From positions 1-38,564 of the forward strand of contig JAFXGW010000026.1 in the NCBI GenBank assembly GCA_017536685.1: a DNA stretch of 38,564 bases, given 5' to 3'. The position numbers and the translations under genes are program-made. Origin of the DNA: Clostridia bacterium (lineage in GTDB: Bacteria > Bacillota > Clostridia > TANB77 > CAG-508). Shown here piece after piece: positions 8,156-17,103 of this stretch. The notes beneath the pieces were generated by a model, which did no database searches, was not told where the DNA came from, and saw nothing but the letters and a program-made list of their open reading frames with translations. Positions within the stretch are counted from its first letter, which is position 1, and each line of letters begins with the position of its first letter.

Positions 8156-9748
8156 ATGGCAGATAAATATGATCCTAAATATTTAAAAAAGGATTCAGAA
8201 AAAGGAAAATCAACTAGTAAAGTAAAGTCACAACAAGACATAGAAAAAATAGAAGCTGCAAAGGCTGTTTTAGAAAAGTATAAACCCATGCTGGAAGAAA
8301 TTTCACAAGCATCAATTGATATTTTAGCAGGAAGTGTAATGAGACCAATTCATAAAAAGCTTGAACAGATGCAAGCTATAACAGAAGCAAAAAAAGAGAT
8401 GGACGAAAGCATTAAAACAACAACAAGAAGAGAAAAACAAAAAATAGAAGAGTTTGAAACTACAATAGATGTAGGAAGTGAAGATTTAGATAATGTAGTT
8501 CTTGCTAGAAATTTAGTTACACTAGGTAGAACTAATTTGGCTAAGGCTCTTGCTATATTTGCTAAAACTCCACATACATTGGCTGCTACATTTTATGCAT
8601 TAAAAGGTGATGAAGAAAAAAGAGATATATCTCTTAAGAGAGCTCAAGTTACTGTAAAAGATATTTTAACAGGTCTTGAAGAGCGAAACGAAAGTGTTAC
8701 GGAAGAAACAAGAAAGAGAGTTTCAACTTTTAATAAAGTAGAAAAGGAGACCGATCACCATACAACAAGAGAATTGAAAGCAGGAGCAATAGATTCAATG
8801 ACTCAAGAATTTTTAGAAAGAAATTCTAGAGGTGCCATAAGAAATGGTTTAAGCTTATCTCTTGCTAATATAGGAAACAGAAGAAGATTTGCGGGGAACA
8901 TGACTGCACAATTAGTAGAAAACGTAGGAAATTTTGTTGGAAGAAAAGCAGCTCTTTTAGGTTTCCATGAAGTTGCAGAATGGGTAGCAGATAAAACGGT
9001 GAGTAGCTCTGATGCAATTATGAGAAATGTTGGAATGGGAAATAAAGCATTATACTATCAACTAGATAAAAGAACAGCTGGATACGATAACGCAGAAAAA
9101 GTTTCCGCGGATACAAAAAGAAATGTTGATGGACTACAAGCTAATTCAGAGAAAAAAGATGAAGAATGGGAAGAAAAACAAACAAGTTCTGGAATAATAA
9201 CAAAAGTGGGTACTAAAGTGACAAAACTTGAAAATAAAGTTACAACAGCTTCTGCTAAGGTTATTTCTAAAGGAGATATGGCTGTTTCTGAAGCTTATGC
9301 AAAGACTGCTTCTGTTTTAGGATTTGATCAACATGGAAAACAAGTTATAGAAAATGCACATGCAAGAAACATTAGAAGAATGAATAATGCTGAAAATCTT
9401 AATAAGAGTAGAAGAACTGTAGCGGATAGAGTTTTTGGATTTAAAGATAAAAGAAAACAGGAAATAATAAATGTTGGAAAAGAAGTTTCTGATTTTATTG
9501 ATAATGTAAGCACAGAAATTGAAACACAAAGAACTCAGTATAAAGTAAAAAGAAAATTTAAAGCTGCTGAAAGAAAAGTTAATGCTTTAGAAGCTATTAG
9601 AAATGGAGCACAAGGAGTAATTGATTTTATTTCTCCATCATTATTAAAAGCTGATATGGAAAGAGTTGCTGCGCAAACAGAATTAACAATGAATCCTGAA
9701 AAATCAAATGGACAAACAGAAAAAAATGATGATGAAAGTAGAGAATAA
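8156..9748 (+). CDS. Unknown 530-residue helical protein
   Basis: A soluble, highly charged, predominantly helical protein I do not recognise. It has a Lys-rich N-terminus, a helical region (about 25-110), a more conserved-looking Ala/Leu/Gly core (about 110-290) including LARNLVTLGRTNLAKALAIF and RRRFAGNMTAQLVENVGNFV, a charged linker near 320-345, and an acidic, Asn-rich tail. No signal peptide or membrane span is evident. I chose ATG 8156 over the adjacent GTG at 8153 because AGGAG (8143-8147) is 8 nt away. The metalloprotease-motif gene starts 8 bp after its stop, so the two are almost certainly made together. It could be a partner or substrate of that protein. Confidence 0.8.
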   Translation: MADKYDPKYLKKDSEKGKSTSKVKSQQDIEKIEAAKAVLEKYKPMLEEISQASIDILAGSVMRPIHKKLEQMQAITEAKKEMDESIKTTTRREKQKIEEFETTIDVGSEDLDNVVLARNLVTLGRTNLAKALAIFAKTPHTLAATFYALKGDEEKRDISLKRAQVTVKDILTGLEERNESVTEETRKRVSTFNKVEKETDHHTTRELKAGAIDSMTQEFLERNSRGAIRNGLSLSLANIGNRRRFAGNMTAQLVENVGNFVGRKAALLGFHEVAEWVADKTVSSSDAIMRNVGMGNKALYYQLDKRTAGYDNAEKVSADTKRNVDGLQANSEKKDEEWEEKQTSSGIITKVGTKVTKLENKVTTASAKVISKGDMAVSEAYAKTASVLGFDQHGKQVIENAHARNIRRMNNAENLNKSRRTVADRVFGFKDKRKQEIINVGKEVSDFIDNVSTEIETQRTQYKVKRKFKAAERKVNALEAIRNGAQGVIDFISPSLLKADMERVAAQTELTMNPEKSNGQTEKNDDESRE

Positions 9749-9756
9749 TCAAATAT

Positions 9757-11034
9757 ATGAAAAATGAAGAAATAACTTCTTTTAGGGATCTTGTTTTGCA
9801 ATATCATAAAAGTGGGCAAGGTGATATTGCAAAATGTTATTCTAGAGAACAAGAAAATAAATTTTATAATTTGGTAGCATTAAGACTTTCTAATAAATAT
9901 CCACAATTTGTTAATTACCTAGATTCATATAATTTGCTTAAAGATAATGGGCAAATTGTTACTACATATATGATAGATAAAAAAGGATTTTATGATAGTC
10001 AGAAGAACATTATAGGTATACGCCATTTTTTAAATAGACTTACTACTTCAATATTTCATGAAATAGTTCATAAATTAGGATATTTAGCTGGGAATGGAGA
10101 AATAAAAAAACTTCCTGAAATATATCGAGAAGCTGGTACAGAATATATTACGGCAGAAACATTAAAAAGCAAGGATACAAAAGCATGTATTTTTGATAAT
10201 TTTTGGGGAAGATTTCCAAATACTATTTCTAGTTATTTTCTTGAATATATTTTAACAAAACAAATAAATGCTGTTTTAGGTGGAGAGTCTTTAGAAGAAT
10301 CAATTTTAAGAGGAAATTTATCGTTTGAAAATAAAATGATAGAATTTTTTGGAAAACAAAAATATGATGATATAACAAAAAAAATAACTGTAATTAATAG
10401 AGAATTTTTTTGTTATTCAGCCTTTTATAACATTAATTCCCCTAGAGAAAATCAAAAATTGAGAAAATCAATGAGTACTTCTATAGATAATATTCAAGAT
10501 ATGATTTTGAAATATGGATTTGACGAAAAAATAAAACTTGTTCAAAATCCAGAAATGGCTCAAAATATATTAGATGAAATGTTAAGATTTTCAGAATTAA
10601 GAGTAAGAAGAAAAGAGGGCCAACATTTTGTAGATAATCAATTCGAAGAATATTTCAATTCTGCTAAACAAAATTTTTCATTGAAATTTCCAGGAATAAC
10701 TTTCAAACAAAAATTTATTCCAGATGAATGGCAAACAAAATATTCAGATTTTAAAAATGTTATGCAAATAACAGCTGAAGAAGAAGAAATTGTTAAAAGA
10801 ATGGGAAGAGAAAATTATAGAAAATGTAAAGGAACTCTATTAGAAAGAGTATTTAAGACTAAGTTTTTGAAAGAACAATATGACTCAGATGAGCAATATT
10901 TTGTAACAAGTAGTGATAGAGATTTTGATAGAGAATTAAAGGTGGCAAAAACTATATTACCAATAGCATCTTCTGACGAGAAGGATATTGAAGAAAGACA
11001 AGAAGAAATAGAAAAACCATATGATATGAAATAA
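9757..11034 (+). CDS. Putative zinc metalloprotease (HEIVH motif), unknown family
   Basis: A 425-residue protein with no signal peptide. Residues 101-105 read HEIVH, an HExxH zinc motif in a helix (TTSIFHEIVHKLG), and 20 residues later comes EAGTEYITAE (125-134). This is the usual second-helix arrangement in gluzincin-type peptidases, where a Glu (E125 or E129 here) is the third zinc ligand. The remaining 300 residues are helical and unrecognised, with a charged C-terminus. Translation probably depends on coupling, because the start is 8 bp after the upstream stop and has only a weak SD. It is the last gene of the operon; a terminator hairpin overlaps its 3' end. Zinc protease is an inference from the motif and its context. 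Confidence 0.75.
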   Translation: MKNEEITSFRDLVLQYHKSGQGDIAKCYSREQENKFYNLVALRLSNKYPQFVNYLDSYNLLKDNGQIVTTYMIDKKGFYDSQKNIIGIRHFLNRLTTSIFHEIVHKLGYLAGNGEIKKLPEIYREAGTEYITAETLKSKDTKACIFDNFWGRFPNTISSYFLEYILTKQINAVLGGESLEESILRGNLSFENKMIEFFGKQKYDDITKKITVINREFFCYSAFYNINSPRENQKLRKSMSTSIDNIQDMILKYGFDEKIKLVQNPEMAQNILDEMLRFSELRVRRKEGQHFVDNQFEEYFNSAKQNFSLKFPGITFKQKFIPDEWQTKYSDFKNVMQITAEEEEIVKRMGRENYRKCKGTLLERVFKTKFLKEQYDSDEQYFVTSSDRDFDRELKVAKTILPIASSDEKDIEERQEEIEKPYDMK

Positions 11035-11055
11035 TTCGTATTATATGGTCTTTTT
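11017..11055 (+). terminator. Terminator of the unknown four-gene operon
   Basis: A 10-bp stem (11017-11026 with 11039-11048, one G-U pair) followed by TCTTTTT. The left arm lies within the last codons of the metalloprotease gene, so the stop codon is inside the loop. Confidence 0.75.
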
Positions 11056-11186
11056 ATTTAATACAAACAGAGAATTTTTATATTAAATAAAATACTTCGC
11101 ATGACTGTCGTGCGCAAACAAAGACGGGACAAATAAGTTTTTTTGAAAGATGAATAATTTAAAATTTGCCCCTTTGTTCTTTAATA
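11051..11186 (+). repeat. Intergenic hairpin repeat, copy A
   Basis: Copy A of a diverged repeat found again at 17099-17311. It opens with an inverted repeat (11052-11063 with 11081-11092), then ATACTTCGCATGACTGTCG, then a small hairpin (CGCATG/CGTGCG around 11098-11114). After that comes AAAGACGGGACAAATAAG, a T-run, ATAATTTAAAA, and CCTTTGTTCTT. The same blocks occur in the same order in copy B with mostly transition differences. Copy A lacks about 79 nt that copy B has in the middle. Most of the 314-bp gap 11035-11348 is this repeat plus the trmN6 promoter. Confidence 0.65.
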
Positions 11187-11268
11187 GCATAAATTGAATC
11201 TATATTTTTGTTAGAAAAAAATAGTAAATAATAGATTTATTCTTGTAATATACATTGAATTGTTGAAT

Positions 11269-11297
11269 TTGCTATATTTTTAAAATTGTGGTATGAT
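11269..11297 (+). promoter_or_regulatory. Promoter of trmN6-rsmI
   Basis: TTGCTA (11269-11274), a 17-nt spacer and TATGAT (11292-11297), 51 nt before the trmN6 start codon. Reasonable sigma-A promoter. Confidence 0.65.
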
Positions 11298-11348
11298 ATC
11301 AAAGATAATTTAAATTCAATAAATGTATGAATAAAATTTGGAGTGTTT

Positions 11349-12089
11349 ATGGAATTAAAAGAAAATGAGCGAATTGATGATTTAGAATATAAAGGGTTAA
11401 AAATAATTCAAAATAGAGAAGGATTTTGTTTTGGGGTTGATAGTGTTTTATTATCAGATTATGCAAAAAAAATAAAGAAGAATGCAAAAGTTATTGATAT
11501 AGGAACAGGAACAGGAATTATATCATTACTTCTTTGTAAAAAAACGGAGCTTTCAAAAATATATGGCATAGAAGTACAAGAAGATGTTGCGGAAATGGCT
11601 TCTAGAAGTGCTAAACTTAATAATCTTCAAGATAAATTCGAAATTATTAATACTAATATAAAAGATATTCTAAATTTTTTGGAACCCCATAAATATGATG
11701 TGATTGTGACAAATCCACCATATAAAAAAGTTAATACTGGAGTAAAAAGTTTAGACAAAAAACAACTTATATCTAGACATGAGGTAGAATGCACATTGGA
11801 AGATGTAATAGAAAAATCTAGTATACTTTTAAAAGATTTGGGAGAATTTTATATGGTTCATAGAGCTGAAAGATTAGTAGATATAATGTGTTTACTTAGA
11901 AAATATAAAATGGAACCTAAAGATATAAGATTTGTTCATTCTAAAATTAATGAAAAGCCAAGTCTAATATTAGTTAGGGCTGTAAGAGGCGCAAAAGAAT
12001 TTTTGAAAATAGATGTACCACTTGTAATATACAAAGAAGATGGAGAATATACAGAGGAAATATTACAAATATATGACAAGAAAAAATAA
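11349..12089 (+). CDS. trmN6: tRNA1(Val) (adenine(37)-N6)-methyltransferase family protein
   Basis: A 246-residue class I SAM-dependent methyltransferase. VIDIGTGTGIISLLL (residues 48-62) is the SAM-binding glycine-rich loop, and VTNPPYKK (120-127) is the NPPY catalytic motif of N6-adenine and related base methylases. The N-terminal FGVDSVLLSDYA segment is typical of the TrmN6/YfiC/YabB group. E. coli TrmN6 methylates A37 of tRNA1(Val); the target here is inferred. The start is ATG 11349 because TGGAG (11339-11343) is 5 nt away; the GTG at 11343 overlaps that RBS. It is followed 17 bp later by rsmI, as in the yabB-yabC region of B. subtilis and many Firmicutes. Confidence 0.9.
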   Translation: MELKENERIDDLEYKGLKIIQNREGFCFGVDSVLLSDYAKKIKKNAKVIDIGTGTGIISLLLCKKTELSKIYGIEVQEDVAEMASRSAKLNNLQDKFEIINTNIKDILNFLEPHKYDVIVTNPPYKKVNTGVKSLDKKQLISRHEVECTLEDVIEKSSILLKDLGEFYMVHRAERLVDIMCLLRKYKMEPKDIRFVHSKINEKPSLILVRAVRGAKEFLKIDVPLVIYKEDGEYTEEILQIYDKKK

Positions 12090-12106
12090 TATAGAAGGAT
12101 GATAAT

Positions 12107-12940
12107 ATGAAAGGAAAATTATATTTAGTTGCAACTCCAATTGGCAATTTAGATGATATAACATTGAGAGCGCTTAAAACTTTAAGAGAAGTTGATTTGA
12201 TTGCGGCAGAAGACACTAGACATACTCTAGGTTTACTGAATCATTTTGAGATATCAAAGCCATTAATTAGTTATTATAAGCAAAATGAAAAAGTAAAAAG
12301 TGAAATATTAATAAAAAAATTATTAGAAGGAAAAAATATAGCAGTGGTTTCTGATGCAGGAACACCAGGAATTTCTGATCCAGGTGAAGAAATTGTAAAG
12401 ATAGCTATTCAAAATGAAATTGAAATTGTTCCAATTCCAGGAGCATGTGCTTTTATAAATGCATTAATTGCATCTGGCTTATCTTCAAGAGAATTTGTTT
12501 TTATTGGATTTTTATCTGCTGTAAAAAAAGAGAAAAAAGAAAAATTAGAAGAAATTAAATATGAAACAAAAACACTAATTTTATATGAAGCTCCACATAA
12601 ATTAAAAGGGACTTTAGAGTTAATTTATGAGATATTAGGAGACAGAAATATAGTTTTAGCGAGAGAACTTACAAAAATTCATGAGGAATTTATAAGAGAT
12701 AATGTAAGTAATATTTTAAATAGAATTGATGAAATTAAAGGTGAATTTGTTATTTTAATAGAGGGAAATTCTGAATCTAAAAGAGATTTAGAATTATCAG
12801 AGCTAAATGGTAAAACTTTGGAAGAACATTATGAATTTTATTTAAATCAAGGATTGGATAAAAAAGAAATAATAAAGAAAATTGCTAAAGATAGAAATAC
12901 AAGTAAAAATGAAATATATCAATATTTTTTAAATAAATAG
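12107..12940 (+). CDS. rsmI: 16S rRNA 2'-O-ribose C1402 methyltransferase RsmI
   Basis: A 277-residue tetrapyrrole-methylase-fold protein matching RsmI (YraL/YabC), which 2'-O-methylates C1402 in the ribosomal decoding centre. Diagnostic motifs: LVATPIGNLDDIT (7-19), AAEDTRHT (33-40), VSDAGTPGISDPG (81-93), PIPGACAFINALIASGL (109-125), and ILYEAPHK in the middle of the protein. Length is normal for the family. GAAGG precedes the ATG by about 9 nt. It is cotranscribed with trmN6 and ended by a strong terminator at 12955. Confidence 0.96.
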   Translation: MKGKLYLVATPIGNLDDITLRALKTLREVDLIAAEDTRHTLGLLNHFEISKPLISYYKQNEKVKSEILIKKLLEGKNIAVVSDAGTPGISDPGEEIVKIAIQNEIEIVPIPGACAFINALIASGLSSREFVFIGFLSAVKKEKKEKLEEIKYETKTLILYEAPHKLKGTLELIYEILGDRNIVLARELTKIHEEFIRDNVSNILNRIDEIKGEFVILIEGNSESKRDLELSELNGKTLEEHYEFYLNQGLDKKEIIKKIAKDRNTSKNEIYQYFLNK

Positions 12941-12954
12941 TATAAATGTTGAAA

Positions 12955-13003
12955 AAGGACTTAAATTGTTGAATAAAAATTTAACAATCAAAGTTCTTTT
13001 TTT
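12955..13003 (+). terminator. Terminator of trmN6-rsmI
   Basis: A long imperfect stem: AAGGACTT at 12955-12962 pairs with AAGTTCTT, and ATTGTT pairs with AACAAT inside it, closing on a short A-rich loop. A run of T to 13003 follows. Confidence 0.85.
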
Positions 13004-13013
13004 ATTAAAAATA

Positions 13014-13042
13014 TTGTATTTTAATAAGCAAAATGATATAGT
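13014..13042 (+). promoter_or_regulatory. Extended -10 promoter of the WG-acpS-tatD operon
   Basis: TTGTAT (13014-13019), 17-nt spacer and TATAGT (13037-13042), with an upstream TG giving TGATATAGT. About 27 bp here closely resemble the cohesin gene promoter at 22207-22238 (shared core TTGYATTTTAATAAG, then AAATGATAT). Confidence 0.75.
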
Positions 13043-13086
13043 ATGTATGTAATATTAGGATGAAAATAGTATTATGGAGGTCTTTG

Positions 13087-14613
13087 ATGAGTAGAAGTAG
13101 AGGAAGAAGGTATGATGATGACTCTAGAAAGCTTAATATGAAAAAAGTAATTGCTACCATTATAGTAATTATTGGTATAATAATGATAATACTTTCTATA
13201 AAAAAACTATTAACAGGAAATGAAAAAAATAAAGATGTTTCGACACTAACTACTTATGTATCTGCTTTTAAAGATAATAAATGGGGAGTTATAGATAATA
13301 AAGGTAATGTAATTATAGATTTAATATATGATGAAATGGTAGTAATTCCGAATAAAAATGAAGACATTTTTATTTGTTCTTACAACTTAGATTATGATAA
13401 TGAGAAATTTGATACAAAAGTTATAAATAATAATAAAGATGAAATATTTACAGAATATCGAAAAATAACAGCGATTGAAAATAATGATGGTATTAATGTA
13501 TGGTATGAAGATAATATTTTGAAATTTGAAAAAAATGGAAAATATGGTTTAATAAATTTTGATGGAAAAATTGTTATAGAAGCTCAATATGATAATATAT
13601 ATGCGTTATCAGGTGTCAAAGATACGTTAATAATTGAAAAAGATGGAAAAAAAGGATTAATAAATAATAAAACTAACGAAGTAATAATTAATCCAGAATA
13701 TATTGATATAATTTCTATATCAAATAATCATGATAATGGCTATATAGTAAAAAACACATTAAATAGATGTGGAGTAATCGCCAATGATAAAACTAAAATT
13801 TTAGAAGAAAAATACGATGACATTAGAAATGTTACTGGAAATGGTTATTATGTTGTTGTTGAAAATGGAATAGTAAAAGTAGTTGATAAAAATGAAAAGA
13901 CAATTTTAGATACAGGTTTTGATAGTATAGAAGCAATACAAATAGATAATTTTATAATAATCAAAGATGGAAAATATGGTGTTATAGATAAAAATGGAAA
14001 TATAGTAATTCCAGCTGAATATGAAAATATAAAATTTGGTGTGCCAGATGTTTTTATAGCTCAAAAAGATGGAAAAACAGGAATAATAAAAAAAGATGGA
14101 ACTACTGTTATCAATTATGAATATGAAAGAATTTCTTATATAGAATCAGCTGATTTTTTTCAAGCAGAAAAAGCAAATTATAAAACTGATATTATAGATA
14201 GAAATTTTAAGAAAGTATTAGTAGATATTATTATTTCTGATTTGAATATAGAAAAAGGATATTTGAGAATAAGAGATAATAAAGATTACAAATATTATAA
14301 TTTCAAATTTGAAGAAAAAACAAATAAAGAAATTTTATCAACAAATACTTTATTTTTGGTAAAAGAAAATGAAAAATATGGATATGAAAATAAAAATGGT
14401 GAAAGAATTGTTGATTGTATCTATGAAGAGGCCAAAGAGCAAAATGAATTTGGTTATTGTGCAGTAAAAAAAGACGGCAAATGGGGAGCATTAAAGTCTG
14501 ATGGAACTGTAATTGTTAATCCAACTAGAGATTTAGAGCAATATTTATATATTGATTTTATATCAGATTGGAATAGATATAATGACTTAAGATTAAATGT
14601 ATATACAAAGTAA
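13087..14613 (+). CDS. WG-repeat protein, membrane anchored
   Basis: A 508-residue protein with a short basic cytoplasmic N-terminus (RSRGRR), one transmembrane helix (about 20-38), and eight or so WG-type beta repeats (about 60-490). Typical units are NKWGVIDNKGNVIIDLIYDE, GKYGVIDKNGNIVIPAEYEN and GKTGIIKKDGTTVINYEYER: a K-(W/Y)-G-(V/L/I)-I-(D/N) turn followed by a strand and an (I/V)xxxYE(E/N)I end. WG repeats usually serve binding; the ligand is unknown. The start is ATG 13087 because GGAGG (13076-13080) is 6 nt upstream; the ATG at 13060 would place the RBS inside the gene. It heads an operon with the next three genes (gaps of 24, 11 and 9 bp). Confidence 0.88.
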   Translation: MSRSRGRRYDDDSRKLNMKKVIATIIVIIGIIMIILSIKKLLTGNEKNKDVSTLTTYVSAFKDNKWGVIDNKGNVIIDLIYDEMVVIPNKNEDIFICSYNLDYDNEKFDTKVINNNKDEIFTEYRKITAIENNDGINVWYEDNILKFEKNGKYGLINFDGKIVIEAQYDNIYALSGVKDTLIIEKDGKKGLINNKTNEVIINPEYIDIISISNNHDNGYIVKNTLNRCGVIANDKTKILEEKYDDIRNVTGNGYYVVVENGIVKVVDKNEKTILDTGFDSIEAIQIDNFIIIKDGKYGVIDKNGNIVIPAEYENIKFGVPDVFIAQKDGKTGIIKKDGTTVINYEYERISYIESADFFQAEKANYKTDIIDRNFKKVLVDIIISDLNIEKGYLRIRDNKDYKYYNFKFEEKTNKEILSTNTLFLVKENEKYGYENKNGERIVDCIYEEAKEQNEFGYCAVKKDGKWGALKSDGTVIVNPTRDLEQYLYIDFISDWNRYNDLRLNVYTK

Positions 14614-14637
14614 CAGAAGAAAAAGGGGTAAATCATT

Positions 14638-15903
14638 TTGGAACTAATGACGAAATATCAATATACGTATTTTATACATCCGTATATTATTGACGAAACT
14701 AAATATGATAAATATATTCTTAAGCTTTTAAAAGATAAAAAGTGTGTGTATAAGACATTTGAAAAGGAAAAAGATTTAGATATTTATAATTTTTTTCTAC
14801 CAAATATTAGAGCATTTATGTTTCCATCATTTGAGCTAAGAGGCGAAAAACTTAAAGAGTTCAATTCATTAAAAATAGAAGATAAAAAAAGGAAGATTTC
14901 TAAAGATACTGCAGCATATTTTACTTATAATTTTGCTGAAGATATTCAAGGGAAAGTTGGAACAGAGAATGGAATATTCTTTAAGATTGAAGAAATAGAA
15001 ATAATATGTTTTAATTCAGGAATATGTTTTTTTACAATGAAAACTCACTTAGAAAATACCAATAAATTTATGGATTTACTAAATTTTAATTATAGATTTA
15101 AAGGTATCAATTCTGAATTTGCATCTTTGAGAGATTATGAAAACATAAAAATACAAACCGATACTTTTAAAGACATGAAAGACATCACAGAATTGATAAC
15201 TCAAATAACAGGAATAAATACAAAAGCTAAAATAAAAAATAATGATAGCGAGGAAATATTAAATTCTCAATTTTATACTTATTCTTATGTTTGTGTAGAA
15301 ACTAGTAATTGGAATGAAAAAACAGATTTTATAAATATTGAAAACGATTTCTTAAAATTTGCAAATGTATTACCAAGTGATTATAATTCTGATTTTAATA
15401 AAGCAAATTTAGAGCATAATCTGCATATAATTGAGAGGCTCAAATATGTAAAGACAACAGTATCTAATATGAGTTCAAATATTATGTGTTCAGGAATAGA
15501 TACTTATAATTATACTAAATTACCATATGAGTATGAAAATCAATATTTTTATCTCTATATACTATCTTTGTATAAAAAGATTTTTTTGATGAGGTTAGAC
15601 TATGAATTTAAGCAATATGATACAATTATTAAAAGGAAAGATATATTTATAAAGTTTACTAAACAAGTTTGGAATAAAGAAGTTACACTAGATGACAGTG
15701 GAGCTTTATATTACAAAACTTTAAATAGAGCTTTAGACTTGAATGGTTTATATTCAGAAATTCAAAATAAATACGAAGTTATATATAAAGATTTAAATAT
15801 AGAAAAGAATAATGTTTATTATTCTTTGATGGTTATATTATTAATATTTTCACTAGTATTTAATACAGTAAACATTATAATATTAATGTATTTATTGTCG
15901 TAA
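14638..15903 (+). CDS. Unknown 421-residue protein with C-terminal membrane anchor
   Basis: I do not recognise this protein. It appears cytoplasmic for about 390 residues, rich in Tyr, Phe, Asn, Asp and Lys, and ends in one strongly hydrophobic helix (about 395-420) with almost no tail, a tail-anchored layout. No enzyme motif is evident. The start is probably TTG at 14638, because AAGGGG (14623-14628) is 9 nt before it and 18 nt before the next ATG at 14647. It lies 24 bp after the WG-repeat gene and 11 bp before acpS. The WG protein faces outward with its bulk outside the membrane and this one faces inward, so the pair could act at the same membrane; this is speculation from gene order. Confidence 0.78.
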   Translation: MELMTKYQYTYFIHPYIIDETKYDKYILKLLKDKKCVYKTFEKEKDLDIYNFFLPNIRAFMFPSFELRGEKLKEFNSLKIEDKKRKISKDTAAYFTYNFAEDIQGKVGTENGIFFKIEEIEIICFNSGICFFTMKTHLENTNKFMDLLNFNYRFKGINSEFASLRDYENIKIQTDTFKDMKDITELITQITGINTKAKIKNNDSEEILNSQFYTYSYVCVETSNWNEKTDFINIENDFLKFANVLPSDYNSDFNKANLEHNLHIIERLKYVKTTVSNMSSNIMCSGIDTYNYTKLPYEYENQYFYLYILSLYKKIFLMRLDYEFKQYDTIIKRKDIFIKFTKQVWNKEVTLDDSGALYYKTLNRALDLNGLYSEIQNKYEVIYKDLNIEKNNVYYSLMVILLIFSLVFNTVNIIILMYLLS

Positions 15904-15914
15904 AGGATGTTTAT

Positions 15915-16280
15915 ATGAAAATAATAAATGGAACAGATATTGTAGAAATTTATCGAATAAAAAGAGATATAGAGACGTTAGGTGATAAATTTTTAAGTAG
16001 AATATATACAGAAAATGAAATTAAATATTGTGAATCAAAAAAACTTCAAAAATATCAAAGTTATGCTGCTAGATTTGCTGCTAAAGAAGCTATATATAAA
16101 GCTTTAAGTGATTATATAGATTTTGAATATTCTTGGAGAGATTTTGAAATATTAAATGATGAAACAGGAAAACCTTATGTGAAATTAGGTATTAAGATAA
16201 AAGACTTAGAAAATTTAAGCATAACTCTTTCTCACTGTAAAGAATATGCGGTAGCAAATGCAATTGCTATATATAAATAA
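15915..16280 (+). CDS. acpS: Holo-[acyl-carrier-protein] synthase AcpS
   Basis: A 121-residue protein, the standard AcpS length. It transfers 4'-phosphopantetheine from CoA to the serine of apo-ACP for fatty acid synthesis. The two magnesium-binding positions are present: D8 in NGTDIVEI and E58 in RFAAKEAIYKAL. The C-terminal LSITLSHCKEYAVANAIA matches the family's closing strand. AAAGGA precedes the ATG by about 8 nt. It sits third in the WG-repeat operon, 9 bp before tatD. Confidence 0.97.
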   Translation: MKIINGTDIVEIYRIKRDIETLGDKFLSRIYTENEIKYCESKKLQKYQSYAARFAAKEAIYKALSDYIDFEYSWRDFEILNDETGKPYVKLGIKIKDLENLSITLSHCKEYAVANAIAIYK

Positions 16281-16289
16281 GGAGATAAA

Positions 16290-17051
16290 ATGGAATTTTT
16301 TGATTCACACGCCCATTATAATGATGAAAAATATGATTTGGATAGGGAATCTATAATAAATGAAATTTATAATGAAAAGATAACAAGAACTGTTTGTGTT
16401 GGATACAATTTAGAACAAAGTAAAAAAGCGCTACAACTTGCAAAAGAATTTCACTTTATGTATGCAACTTGTGGAATTTCACCAAACGATATTGATGATT
16501 ATGTGGATAATAATATAGAAATTATAGAGAAATTAGCAAAAGAAAAAAAGATTGTAGCAATTGGAGAAATTGGGCTGGATTATTATTGGAATAAGGAAAA
16601 TAAAGAAAAGCAAAAAGAACTTTTTATAAAACAAATAGAAATTGCAAATAAAATTGGAAAGCCTATTGTAATTCATACAAGAGATGCCGCTGTTGATACA
16701 ATAGAAATTTTAAAGAAATATCCAGTAATTAAAAAAGGGATTTTTCATTGTTGTCCACTAAATCAAGAATTAATAAAAGAAGGAATAAAATTAGGGTTCT
16801 ATATATCGTTTAGTGGAAATATAACTTTTAAAAATGCTAAATCAGAACCTTGTATATCGCTAGTACCGTTGAATAGATTGCTAATAGAAACAGATTGTCC
16901 ATACCTTTCTCCAGAACCATATAGAGGAAAAAGAAATGATTCTAGAAATGTAAAATTAGTAGCTCAAAAGCTTGCTGAAACAAAAGGCATAGAACTAAAA
17001 GAAATTGCTAAAATTACTTATGAAAATGCTAATAGAATATTTGAAATATAG
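16290..17051 (+). CDS. tatD: TatD-family metal-dependent deoxyribonuclease
   Basis: A 253-residue TIM-barrel amidohydrolase-type nuclease of the TatD/YabD family. The metal ligands can all be seen: H7 and H9 in DSHAHY, E93 in IGEIGLDYYW, H129 in PIVIHTRDA, H153 in GIFHCCP and D202 in LLIETDCPYLSPEP. The family has 3'-5' exonuclease/DNase activity linked to DNA repair. AAGGAG lies 5 nt before the ATG. It is the last gene of the operon; a terminator follows 20 bp later. In B. subtilis the homologue yabD lies near yabB-yabC and directly before yabE, an order partly kept here. Confidence 0.96.
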   Translation: MEFFDSHAHYNDEKYDLDRESIINEIYNEKITRTVCVGYNLEQSKKALQLAKEFHFMYATCGISPNDIDDYVDNNIEIIEKLAKEKKIVAIGEIGLDYYWNKENKEKQKELFIKQIEIANKIGKPIVIHTRDAAVDTIEILKKYPVIKKGIFHCCPLNQELIKEGIKLGFYISFSGNITFKNAKSEPCISLVPLNRLLIETDCPYLSPEPYRGKRNDSRNVKLVAQKLAETKGIELKEIAKITYENANRIFEI

Positions 17052-17071
17052 TATAATAAATACTTATTTAA

Positions 17072-17103
17072 AACTAATTGTTTATACGCAATTGGTTTTT
17101 TTT
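17072..17103 (+). terminator. Terminator of the WG-acpS-tatD operon
   Basis: A 9-bp stem (17072-17080 with 17089-17097, one G-U pair) directly followed by a run of T from 17096 to 17103. Confidence 0.88.
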
